DNA from: an uncultured Rubritalea sp.
GTDB taxonomy: Bacteria > Verrucomicrobiota > Verrucomicrobiia > Verrucomicrobiales > Akkermansiaceae
DNA length: 64,000 nt
Assembly (NCBI GenBank): GCA_937923145.1
Contig: CALAJT010000013.1
Location: forward strand, 1-64,000
Direction: 5' to 3'
The notes under the pieces were generated by a model. It searched no databases. It was not told the DNA's origin and saw nothing but the letters and a program-made list of their open reading frames with translations. Every line of letters begins with the position of its first letter. Position 1 is the stretch's first letter. A program made the position numbers and the translations under genes. Shown in pieces: positions 1 to 8,575 of the stretch.

Positions 1-33
1 GGGGAGCAAAGGGGTCAGTCCTATAATTTAGAA

Positions 34-62
34 TTGACGTAGGTGTTTACTGTGAATATTAA
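34..62 (+). promoter_or_regulatory. Promoter of the REP-associated transposase
   Basis: TTGACG (34-39), a 17-bp spacer and TATTAA (57-62) form a good sigma70-type promoter. The -10 box ends 5 nt before the ATG at 68, so the transcript would start at or next to the start codon. No Shine-Dalgarno sequence is present. The sequence GGGGTCAGTCC at 11-21 lies upstream; I recall similar sequence in front of such transposase genes, but this is not verified. Confidence 0.6.
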
Positions 63-67
63 GGTTC

Positions 68-1051
68 ATGGCACGACCGATAAGGATAGAATTTGCAGGA
101 GCGTTTTACCATGTGATGAGCCGTGGTAATAATGGAGATAAGATTTTCTTTGGCAAGAGGGGGCAAGAAAGCTTTCTTAAAGTTCTCAATGAGACATGTC
201 AGAGAAGCGGTTGGATAGTCCATGCCTACATTTTAATGGGGAATCATTATCACCTTTTGATCGAGACGCCTGAAGCAAATTTAGTAGCAGGCATGAAATG
301 GCTACAGGGAACTTATACTCAAAGAGTCAATGCATGGATGAAGCGCAGAGGGCATTTGTTTCAAGGACGCTACAAGGCGCAACTGGTGAATGCTGAGCAT
401 ACGGAAAGTAAGTATTTTCAGACGGTTGCAGACTACATCCACCTAAATCCCTCAAGAGCCAAAATGATAGGTAAAGGCAAGAAGTGGGAGAGTTTAAAAG
501 ATTATCCTTGGAGTAGCTTGCCAGCCTATTGTGGCTGGAGTTCAAAGCGTCCTAGATGGCTAGAAGTTAGCAAGTTATTAGAGACGTATAGCTTTAAGGA
601 TAATGCTTTAGGGAGAGAATCCTATTTGAATTATCTTGAAGCTAAAGGAGCTGAAACAGGAGAAAGCTACAGTAAATTGATGAGAGGCTGGTGCTTAGGT
701 AACGGTGATTTTAAGCAAAAGATGTTAGATAAAGTTGAGGGTGTTTTGAGCTCTACTAAAAGAGAAAGCGTGAGTGGTTCTGCAATGCGAGAACACAATG
801 AATATGAAGCAGGTAAAATGCTTTTAGAAGGTCTAGCAAAGCTAGGAATACGGCATGAAGATCTAGCTTCAATGAGTAAGTCAGCAGTGGAGAAAAAAGC
901 GTTAGCTGGCTGGATAGGAGGAAATACACTAGCTCCGAGTAAGTGGATAGCGGTTAGCCTTAGTATGGGACACCCGAGTTCTGTCACTCAGGCAAAAGCT
1001 TGGTGCAGAGACAGTAAAGACGGTAAGATGTGGCTAGGTAAATTGAAGTGA
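68..1051 (+). CDS. REP-associated tyrosine transposase (RAYT, Y1/HUH family)
   Basis: A single-strand DNA transposase of the Y1 HUH superfamily, the kind that acts on REP/BIME palindromes. The HUH motif is GNHYHLL (H60 and H62). The conserved GHLFQGRYKA block is near residues 95-104. The likely nucleophile is Tyr123 in ADYIHLNPSR. The first 170 residues form the catalytic domain. The remaining 150 are longer than in minimal family members and look helical, with a possible DNA-binding region around residues 240-320. The frame is intact. It stands alone, with the MidA-like gene convergent. Such proteins are usually domesticated single-copy genes rather than active insertion sequences. No flanking target duplication could be identified. 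Confidence 0.85.
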   Translation: MARPIRIEFAGAFYHVMSRGNNGDKIFFGKRGQESFLKVLNETCQRSGWIVHAYILMGNHYHLLIETPEANLVAGMKWLQGTYTQRVNAWMKRRGHLFQGRYKAQLVNAEHTESKYFQTVADYIHLNPSRAKMIGKGKKWESLKDYPWSSLPAYCGWSSKRPRWLEVSKLLETYSFKDNALGRESYLNYLEAKGAETGESYSKLMRGWCLGNGDFKQKMLDKVEGVLSSTKRESVSGSAMREHNEYEAGKMLLEGLAKLGIRHEDLASMSKSAVEKKALAGWIGGNTLAPSKWIAVSLSMGHPSSVTQAKAWCRDSKDGKMWLGKLK

Positions 1052-1115
1052 AGTCCCACTCAGATCGGCTCGGCTCAGCTCTGCCCTGATGCTGTATCTT
1101 GTAAATACTGATTAC

Positions 1116-1140
1116 TTGATATGAATTTTCATTATATCAA
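1116..1140. terminator. Possible stem-loop between convergent genes
   Basis: TTGATAT (1116-1122) and ATATCAA (1134-1140) form an A/T-rich inverted repeat in the 99-bp gap between the transposase and the convergent MidA-like gene. There is no long T run, so a terminator role is only plausible. Confidence 0.35.
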
Positions 1141-1150
1141 TATTTCAAAG

Positions 1151-2332
1151 TTACTTAATTTTTAAATTATCAATTTCAAGTTTTTCCATAGCATCTGCAT
1201 TTTCAATCTTATGGGTGTGTGCTTCTATGATATGAAACTGATGCCCCATTGTAGTCGGGTGGGTGAGGGTTTGAAATTGGCGGATTAGTTTGAAGTCTAT
1301 GGTGCTGTTTTTTTCCATGTTGGTGAGCCAAGAGGAGGCATGGGTGGTGAGGTAGTGGGACTGGGAGGAGAAGTGGGTGAGTTGGAAGCCTGCGTTGCGG
1401 AGTGCATTTCCTAGCTGGGTGAAGTCTACGTGGGCGGTGATGTCTTTGATTCCAGGGAGGGCTAGCGGATTTTCGTCTGCTTGGTGTTGGTGGTAGCAGC
1501 GGAGGGTTCCGGTCTTGCGTGAGGCTGTGTAGTAGGAGGAGCTGGTGTGTCCGTAGTCGATGGTGATGACTAGGGCTTGAGTGAGTATTTTTTTAGTGTT
1601 AGCGATGTAGGTTTCGATACCTGGACGGTATTCAGTCTGGTATCCCTCTGGTGGTTTGGGGAGTGTTAGCTGGATAGATTTAGTTGCTTTTTGAAGTGAT
1701 TCGGAGAGTGGTTTTAGGGTGAACTTTAACTCACTATCCGAATCTAGAGAGACCATGCGTTCGTTCCATTGGTCATTCTCATATTGAAGTAAATGCACAG
1801 GAAAGGCGTCGATGAGTTCATTGCTTAGTAGAATACCATTTTCACCTAGAGGGGTAGGTTCAGAGTGGTGATGTAGGTTCCTTATATGATCAGCTAGAGT
1901 GATTTTTTGAATTTCTATGACTGATGGGAGATGCTCGATGATGTGGTATTGAAGGACTGCATAAAGTGAGGGGAATGTGGATTTCAAGGTATCTAAAATA
2001 TCGTTAGCGAGCTGCCCTGTATTAGCTCCTTGTTCTACGATATGGAATAGCTTTGGCTGAGCTTGTTCTAGCCATTCTTTATGAATCCTATGAGCGAGGA
2101 TGATTCCGAAGCATGAACCCACACTGACGCTAGTGAAAAAATCCCCTGATTTACCGACATTATCAAGACCTCTGGTGTAGTATCCGTGCTCTGGGTGATA
2201 GAGCGAGAGCTGCATATATGTATTAAATGACATGGGTCCATTCTCTTGGATCGATTCTTTTATAGCAGAACGCAATCTGAGGGTTGCCTCTTGGGCTTTT
2301 TGCGGATATATATGTGGAAGTTCAGTGGGCAT
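1151..2332 (-). CDS. MidA/NDUFAF7-family SAM-dependent methyltransferase
   Basis: A 393-residue class I SAM-dependent methyltransferase of the MidA (DUF185) family. The mitochondrial homologue NDUFAF7 methylates an arginine of a complex I subunit; the bacterial substrate is not established. Visible signatures are the N-terminal block around residues 33-75 (PMSFNTYM, HPEHGYY, GDFFTS), the glycine-rich SAM loop EQGANTGQLA near 100-109, and the family motif NELIDAFPVH near 170-180. Length is normal for the family. It is transcribed divergently from the penicillin-binding protein gene 67 bp away. TAAAGT ends 6 nt before the ATG and could be a -10 box, but no clear -35 was seen. Confidence 0.88.
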   Translation of the reverse strand: MPTELPHIYPQKAQEATLRLRSAIKESIQENGPMSFNTYMQLSLYHPEHGYYTRGLDNVGKSGDFFTSVSVGSCFGIILAHRIHKEWLEQAQPKLFHIVEQGANTGQLANDILDTLKSTFPSLYAVLQYHIIEHLPSVIEIQKITLADHIRNLHHHSEPTPLGENGILLSNELIDAFPVHLLQYENDQWNERMVSLDSDSELKFTLKPLSESLQKATKSIQLTLPKPPEGYQTEYRPGIETYIANTKKILTQALVITIDYGHTSSSYYTASRKTGTLRCYHQHQADENPLALPGIKDITAHVDFTQLGNALRNAGFQLTHFSSQSHYLTTHASSWLTNMEKNSTIDFKLIRQFQTLTHPTTMGHQFHIIEAHTHKIENADAMEKLEIDNLKIK

Positions 2333-2399
2333 GCTTTAACTTTAGGTTCGTGTCTACTGCGGTAACATTTACTCAATCTGTAAAATCTGAATATTAGTC

Positions 2400-4883
2400 A
2401 TGGGCTGGAAGAAGTTTAACTCTCGAAGAAAAGTACGCAAGAAGTCAATTTTTTTGCGTAAGTGGTTTCTCATTATTATTGGCTCAGGATTACTGTTGAT
2501 GCTAGTAGGTTTCATCGTCGCATGGGTCTGGGCTTCTAAGTATAAGGATCGTGCTGATACTTATGATCTGACTTTGATTAATGAGATTGAGCAACCGAGT
2601 ATGATCTTTGACCGAGAGGATGCTGAGGTGGGCAGAATATTCTCTGAGAACCGTGATCCATGTAAGGTGGAAGATGTCTCCCAGCTATTTATCGACACGC
2701 TCATTGCAGCAGAGGATGCCCGATTTTTCAGTCATGAAGGTTACGATGTGAAAGGTATCACCCGTGTTATCTGGCAAACTGCAACTAGTGGTGAGAGTCA
2801 GTCTGGTGGAGCTAGTACTCTAACTCAACAGCTAGCGCGAAATGCGTTTCACTTGCAAGACGAGGCGAACCGCAGAGATGAGAGTACTCATGAGAGAAAG
2901 GTAGTAGAGATTTTCTTAGCAAAACGGATCGAGAGGGAATATACGAAACATGAGATTCTAGAATATTACATTAATCGAGTAAACTTCGGTGGTGGTTTTC
3001 ATGGTGTGCGATCAGCATCACTAGGTTACTTTGGTAAGGAGCCGAAGGATCTAGAAGTTCATGAATGTGCATCACTGGTCGGGTCTATCCGTAATCCAGC
3101 TTACTTTTCACCGACTAAATGGAGCACTGATAAAGAGACAGGTAAAAAAGTGCAAGGTCTGCAGAATCTTCAGGTGCGTAACCGTGTGCTAGATAGAATG
3201 GCGGTCGAAAATATGATCACCGAGACTCAGCGTAATGAATATAAGCTGAGACCCCTGGGTTTAAATCCGAACCCTATCCAACGTGGCACATCACACTTCC
3301 ACGATCGTATCGCTCAGAAATTTGAGAAGGTGTTAGAAGATGCTGGTGTAAGCCAAAGTGATATTGCTAAGGGTGGGTTCAAAATTTTTACTACTGTGGA
3401 TAGAGATATTCAATACGAGCTGGAAGAAAAGATCCAAGAGCATATGACTAAGGTAGAGTCTAGACCAGGTTACGATCATCCTATCTATAAAGATTATGTT
3501 AGGACTGAGGATAGTAAGCCGGAGTATCTTCAGGCTGCTGGAATGATGATAGATCACCATACGGGTGAGGTCTTAGGTTATGTGGGTGGAAGAGATTTTG
3601 TGCATTCACAATATGATTTTATAGCCTCGGGTAAGAAGCCTATGGGTACAGCATTTTTCCCATTCATTTACGCATCTGCGCTAGAGAATGGGCATAATAC
3701 AGGAGAGAAGCAGATCGATGAGGCAATGGATAATCGCCAAGTAATGATCGATGGTGTAGAAGGGATTTTAGGTGAATGGGGTGCTGAAGTTGAGAAGCCA
3801 CGCTACGAGGGAAATATATCTATGCGTCATGCCCTAGCTGATTCTAAGATAGCGGCGACAGTGAGACTCGGCAGAAAGGTAGGCTTGAATAAAGTGTGGG
3901 ACACAGCTGAGGAATTCGGGTTCAGCCGACCTGATGGTAACCTTCTTAATAAGACATTACTAGGTTCTGAGGACGCCTCACTCGATGGTTTAGTAAGATC
4001 TTATGGAGCCTTCGCCAATGAGGGCAGAATGATGGAAGATTTAGTCTGGATCACTAAAATCGAAGATGCCAAAGGAAACGAACTTTATAAGTGGAAGGAT
4101 ACTGAGAGAACTAAGCAAGTGATTAGCAATTCGTCTGCCTTTCTTATGCATACGATGCTTAATGACGCATTGAAAAAAGGAAGTGGCAAGAGACTCTTTG
4201 AAGAAAGTGGGATGGGCAGATTCATGGGTGGAGGAAAGTCAGGGACTACCTATGACTTCAGTAATAACTGGTTTGTTGGCTATAATGGTCGAGTGACCTG
4301 TGGAGTCTGGGCTGGATTTTACGACGGTGCGAATAATGCTATATATCCAGATGCTTTTAGTGTCGACACGGTGATGCCAATTTGGGTCGATACGATGAAG
4401 AAGGCAGAAAGTAAGCTAAGTAGGGGAGTCATAAAGATGCCTGATGAGATAGTGAGTATAAAGATCTGTAAGGCTTCTGGAATGGTAGCGACCAAGAGTT
4501 GTGAAGAATTTGAGCATGATATGGTAACTGGAGAAAAGACTTACGTCAGCACCGCTCACGATGAATACTTTCACCGTACCAAGAGACCTAGAGGAGCCTG
4601 TCCTATTCATGGAGCGAGCTTAGGAAACTTTCATGATGGAGTAGAACTCGGTGAAATGTCTACAATAGAGAGGCTCAATACAGTACCTATTAAGCCAAAG
4701 AAGCCAACCCTTGTAGGGGAAGATCCTTATAAATCAGCCGCTTCAGTTTATGCACAAAAGGGCATGATATCTGTAGTAGTAGGTAGAGGACTAAGCGCGA
4801 TGAATTTCGAGCTATCTGAGGCAGTGAAAGGTGAGGTGATGATCCCTCTGGATGATCCTCCTAGAATGATAATCACGGATTAA
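2400..4883 (+). CDS. Class A penicillin-binding protein, transpeptidase site degenerate
   Basis: An 827-residue bifunctional-type peptidoglycan synthase. A basic cytoplasmic N terminus is followed by one membrane segment (about 22-48). The GT51 glycosyltransferase domain looks functional: catalytic E105 in EDARFFSH, GGASTLTQQLARN at 136-148, and the downstream block ending in GSIRNPAYFSP. The transpeptidase domain keeps the fold and the third motif (K613-S-G-T). Its first motif, SxxK, reads T417-A-F-F420 within GTAFFPF, and its second, SxN, reads S482-K-I. The nucleophile, the general-base lysine and the Asn are therefore all changed. I infer a glycosyltransferase-only enzyme with a dead or altered penicillin-binding domain. 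The C terminus has a Cys-containing extension (from about 680) of unknown role. Confidence 0.9.
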   Translation: MGWKKFNSRRKVRKKSIFLRKWFLIIIGSGLLLMLVGFIVAWVWASKYKDRADTYDLTLINEIEQPSMIFDREDAEVGRIFSENRDPCKVEDVSQLFIDTLIAAEDARFFSHEGYDVKGITRVIWQTATSGESQSGGASTLTQQLARNAFHLQDEANRRDESTHERKVVEIFLAKRIEREYTKHEILEYYINRVNFGGGFHGVRSASLGYFGKEPKDLEVHECASLVGSIRNPAYFSPTKWSTDKETGKKVQGLQNLQVRNRVLDRMAVENMITETQRNEYKLRPLGLNPNPIQRGTSHFHDRIAQKFEKVLEDAGVSQSDIAKGGFKIFTTVDRDIQYELEEKIQEHMTKVESRPGYDHPIYKDYVRTEDSKPEYLQAAGMMIDHHTGEVLGYVGGRDFVHSQYDFIASGKKPMGTAFFPFIYASALENGHNTGEKQIDEAMDNRQVMIDGVEGILGEWGAEVEKPRYEGNISMRHALADSKIAATVRLGRKVGLNKVWDTAEEFGFSRPDGNLLNKTLLGSEDASLDGLVRSYGAFANEGRMMEDLVWITKIEDAKGNELYKWKDTERTKQVISNSSAFLMHTMLNDALKKGSGKRLFEESGMGRFMGGGKSGTTYDFSNNWFVGYNGRVTCGVWAGFYDGANNAIYPDAFSVDTVMPIWVDTMKKAESKLSRGVIKMPDEIVSIKICKASGMVATKSCEEFEHDMVTGEKTYVSTAHDEYFHRTKRPRGACPIHGASLGNFHDGVELGEMSTIERLNTVPIKPKKPTLVGEDPYKSAASVYAQKGMISVVVGRGLSAMNFELSEAVKGEVMIPLDDPPRMIITD

Positions 4884-4902
4884 TACCAATCTCTTGATAG
4901 GC

Positions 4903-4930
4903 TTGCTAAACTAAATAGTCTCGCTACACT
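4903..4930 (+). promoter_or_regulatory. Promoter deciding the GTG start of the zinc-ribbon gene
   Basis: TTGCTA (4903-4908), a 16-bp spacer and TACACT (4925-4930). The -10 ends 6 nt before the GTG at 4937, so transcription should begin at the start codon. This favours GTG 4937 over the internal ATG at 4955. Confidence 0.55.
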
Positions 4931-4936
4931 CCCTGG

Positions 4937-6043
4937 GTGAGCGAAAATTTACAGATGAACACAGAAAATGAAGGATTTGTTTGTCCGCATTGCAGGATAC
5001 TATTCAACTTGCCCAAAAGCTTAGGAGGTAATGGAGCGCATTGCCCTGGGTGTAATAAACTACTCACTATACCATCTGCTAAGGATGGTGTATTAGCACA
5101 GGGAATCACAAGAGCTTCTTACCAGCAAGCAGGTCTATCGTCACTAGAAATATCGCATAATGAGGCGACCAAAGAAGGGCAATGGACTGCTAAAAGGAGG
5201 GGTGAAATTTCTCGATTCGAAGACTCAGATAAAGCTCTACGCTGGATGCTGCCACTCGGTCTGATCGCGGTGACTGTTCTTGGTGGACTAGCATATATTC
5301 TACTTAGTGGAGGCGATAGCCCTAGTGCTAGCCCTATTGCTAGAACACAGATAGAGAGTACTAAAACCAATATAGAAAAGCCCCAGAAAATTATCCAGTT
5401 TAATGAACAAAGCTCTGAGGATACGGAAAATCTTAAAGTGTTTTTAAACAACATGTTTGCTGCCGAAACAGTAGACGAGTTACTTAAGTATTGCCGTCCG
5501 ACTAAAGACTTAAGAGAGAAAATGGTTAAATTCTACAAGGGTGAAATAGTAGATACGAAGAAAATTAAGAATATTAAAAGGAGTGATAACTATAATAGAA
5601 AACCAGGTTTTATTACTTTTAGTGCTTTTACCACTGACTACGAGATAGAGCAGGGAGTGATAGAATATGATGGCGGAATATTTAAGTTAGATTGGGAAAG
5701 CTATACTGCTTATTCTGAGATGACATGGAAGCAAATGAAACTTCTTAAGCCTACTGACCCTGTTGTGCTACGCTTAATAGTTAAAGAGGCTGACTATTAT
5801 AATAACGAATTTGTAGATGAGACTAAATGGCAGTCAATAAGCATAGCAAACCCTCATGAAAAGGAAGAGGTATTACACGGCTATGTTAAGAAGGATAGTG
5901 CAGTGGAGCAAAAAGTAACCAATTTTGGGATGAGTAAAGAAGGCTATACAGTCACGGTGAAGGCACATTTCCCCGAAAATCCCTCCACTGATAACCAAAT
6001 TATAATCAGTGATGTCATCAATGATTCTTGGATCGGCAAATAA
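4937..6043 (+). CDS. Zinc-ribbon membrane protein of unknown function
   Basis: I do not recognise a named family. The 368-residue protein begins with a short zinc ribbon (C16-x2-C19 and C36-x2-C39), followed by a charged linker and one membrane segment (about residues 104-123). A roughly 230-residue domain on the other side of the membrane has alternating strands and helices. Orientation would place the zinc ribbon in the cytoplasm. The gene starts with GTG, supported by a promoter whose -10 lies 6 nt upstream; ATG 4955 is the alternative. It lies 9 nt before the next gene and probably forms an operon with it and the ArgA-like gene. Confidence 0.65.
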   Translation: MSENLQMNTENEGFVCPHCRILFNLPKSLGGNGAHCPGCNKLLTIPSAKDGVLAQGITRASYQQAGLSSLEISHNEATKEGQWTAKRRGEISRFEDSDKALRWMLPLGLIAVTVLGGLAYILLSGGDSPSASPIARTQIESTKTNIEKPQKIIQFNEQSSEDTENLKVFLNNMFAAETVDELLKYCRPTKDLREKMVKFYKGEIVDTKKIKNIKRSDNYNRKPGFITFSAFTTDYEIEQGVIEYDGGIFKLDWESYTAYSEMTWKQMKLLKPTDPVVLRLIVKEADYYNNEFVDETKWQSISIANPHEKEEVLHGYVKKDSAVEQKVTNFGMSKEGYTVTVKAHFPENPSTDNQIIISDVINDSWIGK

Positions 6044-6052
6044 CAAATTCAG

Positions 6053-7450
6053 ATGAGTAAAAAAGATAATAAAATAATCAGAACGACTGATGATAAAGTG
6101 CTAAAGATTAACCTAGATGCGGCTAAATATGGCACATTTGCGGAGATCGGAGCAGGTCAGGGAGTCGCTGAACAATTCTTCAGAGTATCAGCATCTGCTG
6201 GCACAGTCGCTAAGTCTATCTCAGCGTATGATATGACTATGAGCGATGAAATCTACGGGAAAAGTTCCCGCTACGTTTCTCGTGAGAGAGTTACAGCCAT
6301 GCTAGATCACGAGTATGCCCTGCTAGATGAGCGCCTCAGTGAAGCTAGGGGAGACTCTACCACATTCTTTGCCTATTGTAATACTGTTAGAGCAAGAGGG
6401 TATAAGGATACAGGCGAATGTCATGGCTGGATGGGAATCAGACTCCAGCTAAGACCTAATGAAGCACCATGCGATATTCTGTGCCATGTACGATTACTTG
6501 ATGATGAAAACACGGATCAGATGGATGCTCTAGGTGTCTTCGGAGCTAATTTCATATACGCTGCGTTTTACTACAGGGATAACTTAGAGAAGTTTGTGAA
6601 CTCACTCATGGATAATATCTCGCATGATAGCGTAGAGGTAGACATGCTTAAGTTCCTGGGTGAGGGATTCCGCTTCGTAGACAATAGACTCTGCTCACTC
6701 CAGCTAGTGCAGAGCGGTCTAACTGATGCTGCGATGTTCATGCCAGATGGTGAGGTAGTTCAGCCAGCTGAGGTTTTATACAAACGCCCGATCTCACTGA
6801 TTCGTGGTAGTTTCGATCCAGTTACAGAGCTTCATCTAGACATGATGAAGCAGACTAAGAAGAAGTTTTTTACTCAGCTTTCTGCCGAGCAACAGGGCCG
6901 TTACATTGGAATCTGTGAAATATCTATGAACAATCTACTCCGTGGAGACGTAGTAGATCATGTTCATTTCCTTGACCGTGCAGATGCGCTACAAGCTCTG
7001 GGTAAAACAGTACTTATATCACGCTACTCTAAATTCCACAGAGTAGCGACCTATCTCAGTAGATATAGTAGTGAACCTATAGCGATCTCTCTAAGTATCG
7101 GTCTCTTGAATGAGTTATTTAAAGAAAAATGGTCTGATAATCTAGCTGGTGGTATCCTAGAATCATTTGGTAGATTATTCAAGAGCGAGCTAGCCCTCTA
7201 TGTGTATCCTTGGAGAAATAGAAGTGATGATGACCTGGTCACAGCTGAAAAATTCAGAGTAGATGATCATCTCAAGCATCTCTATCAGTTCTTCCTGGAG
7301 AATAAGATGATAAAAGATGTCGAATGTGGAAATAAAGAATTACTGAAATACACAGGGCGCGACATTCAGAAAATGATAATGAATAAGGATGAGACTTGGA
7401 GAAAGTTCGTCCCAGAAATAGCTCATAAAGCAGCAATGCACATCCATTAA
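6053..7450 (+). CDS. Conserved protein of unknown function, often mislabelled 'TonB-dependent receptor'
   Basis: A 465-residue soluble protein with no signal peptide, no barrel-like sequence and no TonB plug, so a receptor function is not credible. From memory, close homologues are widespread in Planctomycetes and Verrucomicrobia and carry misleading names such as TonB-dependent receptor or nucleotide adenylyltransferase. Strongly conserved-looking segments are the N-terminal KINLDAAKYGTFAEIGAGQ region (residues about 16-36), the central LVQSGLTDAAMF (about 222-233) and the C-terminal GGILESFGRLFK. No catalytic motif could be assigned. It lies between the zinc-ribbon gene and an ArgA-like acetyltransferase gene 14 nt downstream. 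Confidence 0.7.
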   Translation: MSKKDNKIIRTTDDKVLKINLDAAKYGTFAEIGAGQGVAEQFFRVSASAGTVAKSISAYDMTMSDEIYGKSSRYVSRERVTAMLDHEYALLDERLSEARGDSTTFFAYCNTVRARGYKDTGECHGWMGIRLQLRPNEAPCDILCHVRLLDDENTDQMDALGVFGANFIYAAFYYRDNLEKFVNSLMDNISHDSVEVDMLKFLGEGFRFVDNRLCSLQLVQSGLTDAAMFMPDGEVVQPAEVLYKRPISLIRGSFDPVTELHLDMMKQTKKKFFTQLSAEQQGRYIGICEISMNNLLRGDVVDHVHFLDRADALQALGKTVLISRYSKFHRVATYLSRYSSEPIAISLSIGLLNELFKEKWSDNLAGGILESFGRLFKSELALYVYPWRNRSDDDLVTAEKFRVDDHLKHLYQFFLENKMIKDVECGNKELLKYTGRDIQKMIMNKDETWRKFVPEIAHKAAMHIH

Positions 7451-7464
7451 TAGCGGATAAGACG

Positions 7465-8514
7465 ATGAATATCTCTGCCGACATAAGAGGATTACTGCAG
7501 TATGTTCCCGAGTTCCGTGGGAAGATATTTGTGGTAGATCTAGACTGGTCTGAGGGTGAAGACACCCTCAAGGCAGAGATCCTCATGGATCTAACAGCTC
7601 TCCAAAAAGTGGGAGTGAAGTTAGTGATCAGTCTTCCAGAGGCGATGACTAGTAGCTTTTATGATTATTCTACTGAGGTAGAATTCAGAGTTTCATCAGC
7701 AGTTAGAAAGCCAGATTCTAGTGATGTGATCGAGGTATTAGAACGTGGTCAAGCAGTGATGGTATCTAGACAGGATGAGCTTCTTTCAGATGTTCTCATA
7801 GATCTTAGTGTGCAACTTAGCGCTAAGAAAATTATAGTAGTATCAGATGGAGCATCATTGATAGAGAATGGCAAGGTTGTGAATTTCATCCATATCTCAA
7901 AGCTCCCACCTGCAGAGGTTAACTCTGCAATACTAGCTAAAGCCAGAGAAGCATGTATTAAAGGAATCTCGCGTGTCCACCTGCTCGACATACAACAACC
8001 TGGAGTAATAGTTAGCGAACTGTTCTCTACTGAAGGTGTAGGCACTATGATCTACACGGACAGCTACAGAGAAGTGCGTTTACTAAGAGAAGAAGATATT
8101 TCTGAGATGCTTTCAATGATAGGTAGATCTGTTAGAAATACCCATCTGGTGCCTCGAACGTATGAGGAAGTGAAAGAAAATATTTCCGACTACTACGTGA
8201 TGGAGGTAGACGATAATGCCGTAGGCTGTGGAGCTCTCTATGAATATGAAGGCTGTGCCGAAATCGCTTGTCTTTACGTCAAGCAATCTCATGAGAAGAC
8301 AGGCTATGGAGCAGATATTGTGAAGTTCTTAGAAAAAGTCGCGAGCGACAAAGGAATCAAAAATGTCTTTGCTTTAAGTAACCGAGCCGCCACATTTTTC
8401 ATGGAAATATTAGATTACTCAGAAGAGTCTACCGATTATCTTCCCGCAGGTAGAAGGCAACGATTGTTAGAGAGTGGTCGAGACTCCAGAGTTTTTAGTA
8501 AGAAGTTGAGCTAG
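7465..8514 (+). CDS. ArgA-like GNAT acetyltransferase with reduced amino-acid-kinase domain
   Basis: The C-terminal 140 residues are a GNAT domain resembling that of classical N-acetylglutamate synthase, with the segment AEIACLYV followed by an acetyl-CoA-loop-like stretch. The N-terminal half aligns in pattern to the amino-acid-kinase-like domain of ArgA: RGLLQYVPEFRGK at the start, and RVHLLDIQQPG...SELFSTEGVGTMIY before the GNAT part. That domain is short: 349 residues in total against about 440 for ArgA. The family's glycine-rich loop after the first strand reads LVISLPE. I infer N-acetylation of glutamate or a related amino acid, with lost or altered arginine feedback. argH also lies in this window, 29 kb away. 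Confidence 0.65.
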   Translation: MNISADIRGLLQYVPEFRGKIFVVDLDWSEGEDTLKAEILMDLTALQKVGVKLVISLPEAMTSSFYDYSTEVEFRVSSAVRKPDSSDVIEVLERGQAVMVSRQDELLSDVLIDLSVQLSAKKIIVVSDGASLIENGKVVNFIHISKLPPAEVNSAILAKAREACIKGISRVHLLDIQQPGVIVSELFSTEGVGTMIYTDSYREVRLLREEDISEMLSMIGRSVRNTHLVPRTYEEVKENISDYYVMEVDDNAVGCGALYEYEGCAEIACLYVKQSHEKTGYGADIVKFLEKVASDKGIKNVFALSNRAATFFMEILDYSEESTDYLPAGRRQRLLESGRDSRVFSKKLS

Positions 8515-8575
8515 CTTTTTTAGCCTGTGAATCTTTCTCTAGCTCATGATAGAACAAGAGCCAGGATGAAATGAT

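Noticed and set aside
68-1051. An active insertion sequence with terminal repeats
   Set aside because: No terminal inverted repeats or target duplication are visible. RAYT genes typically occur as stable single copies.
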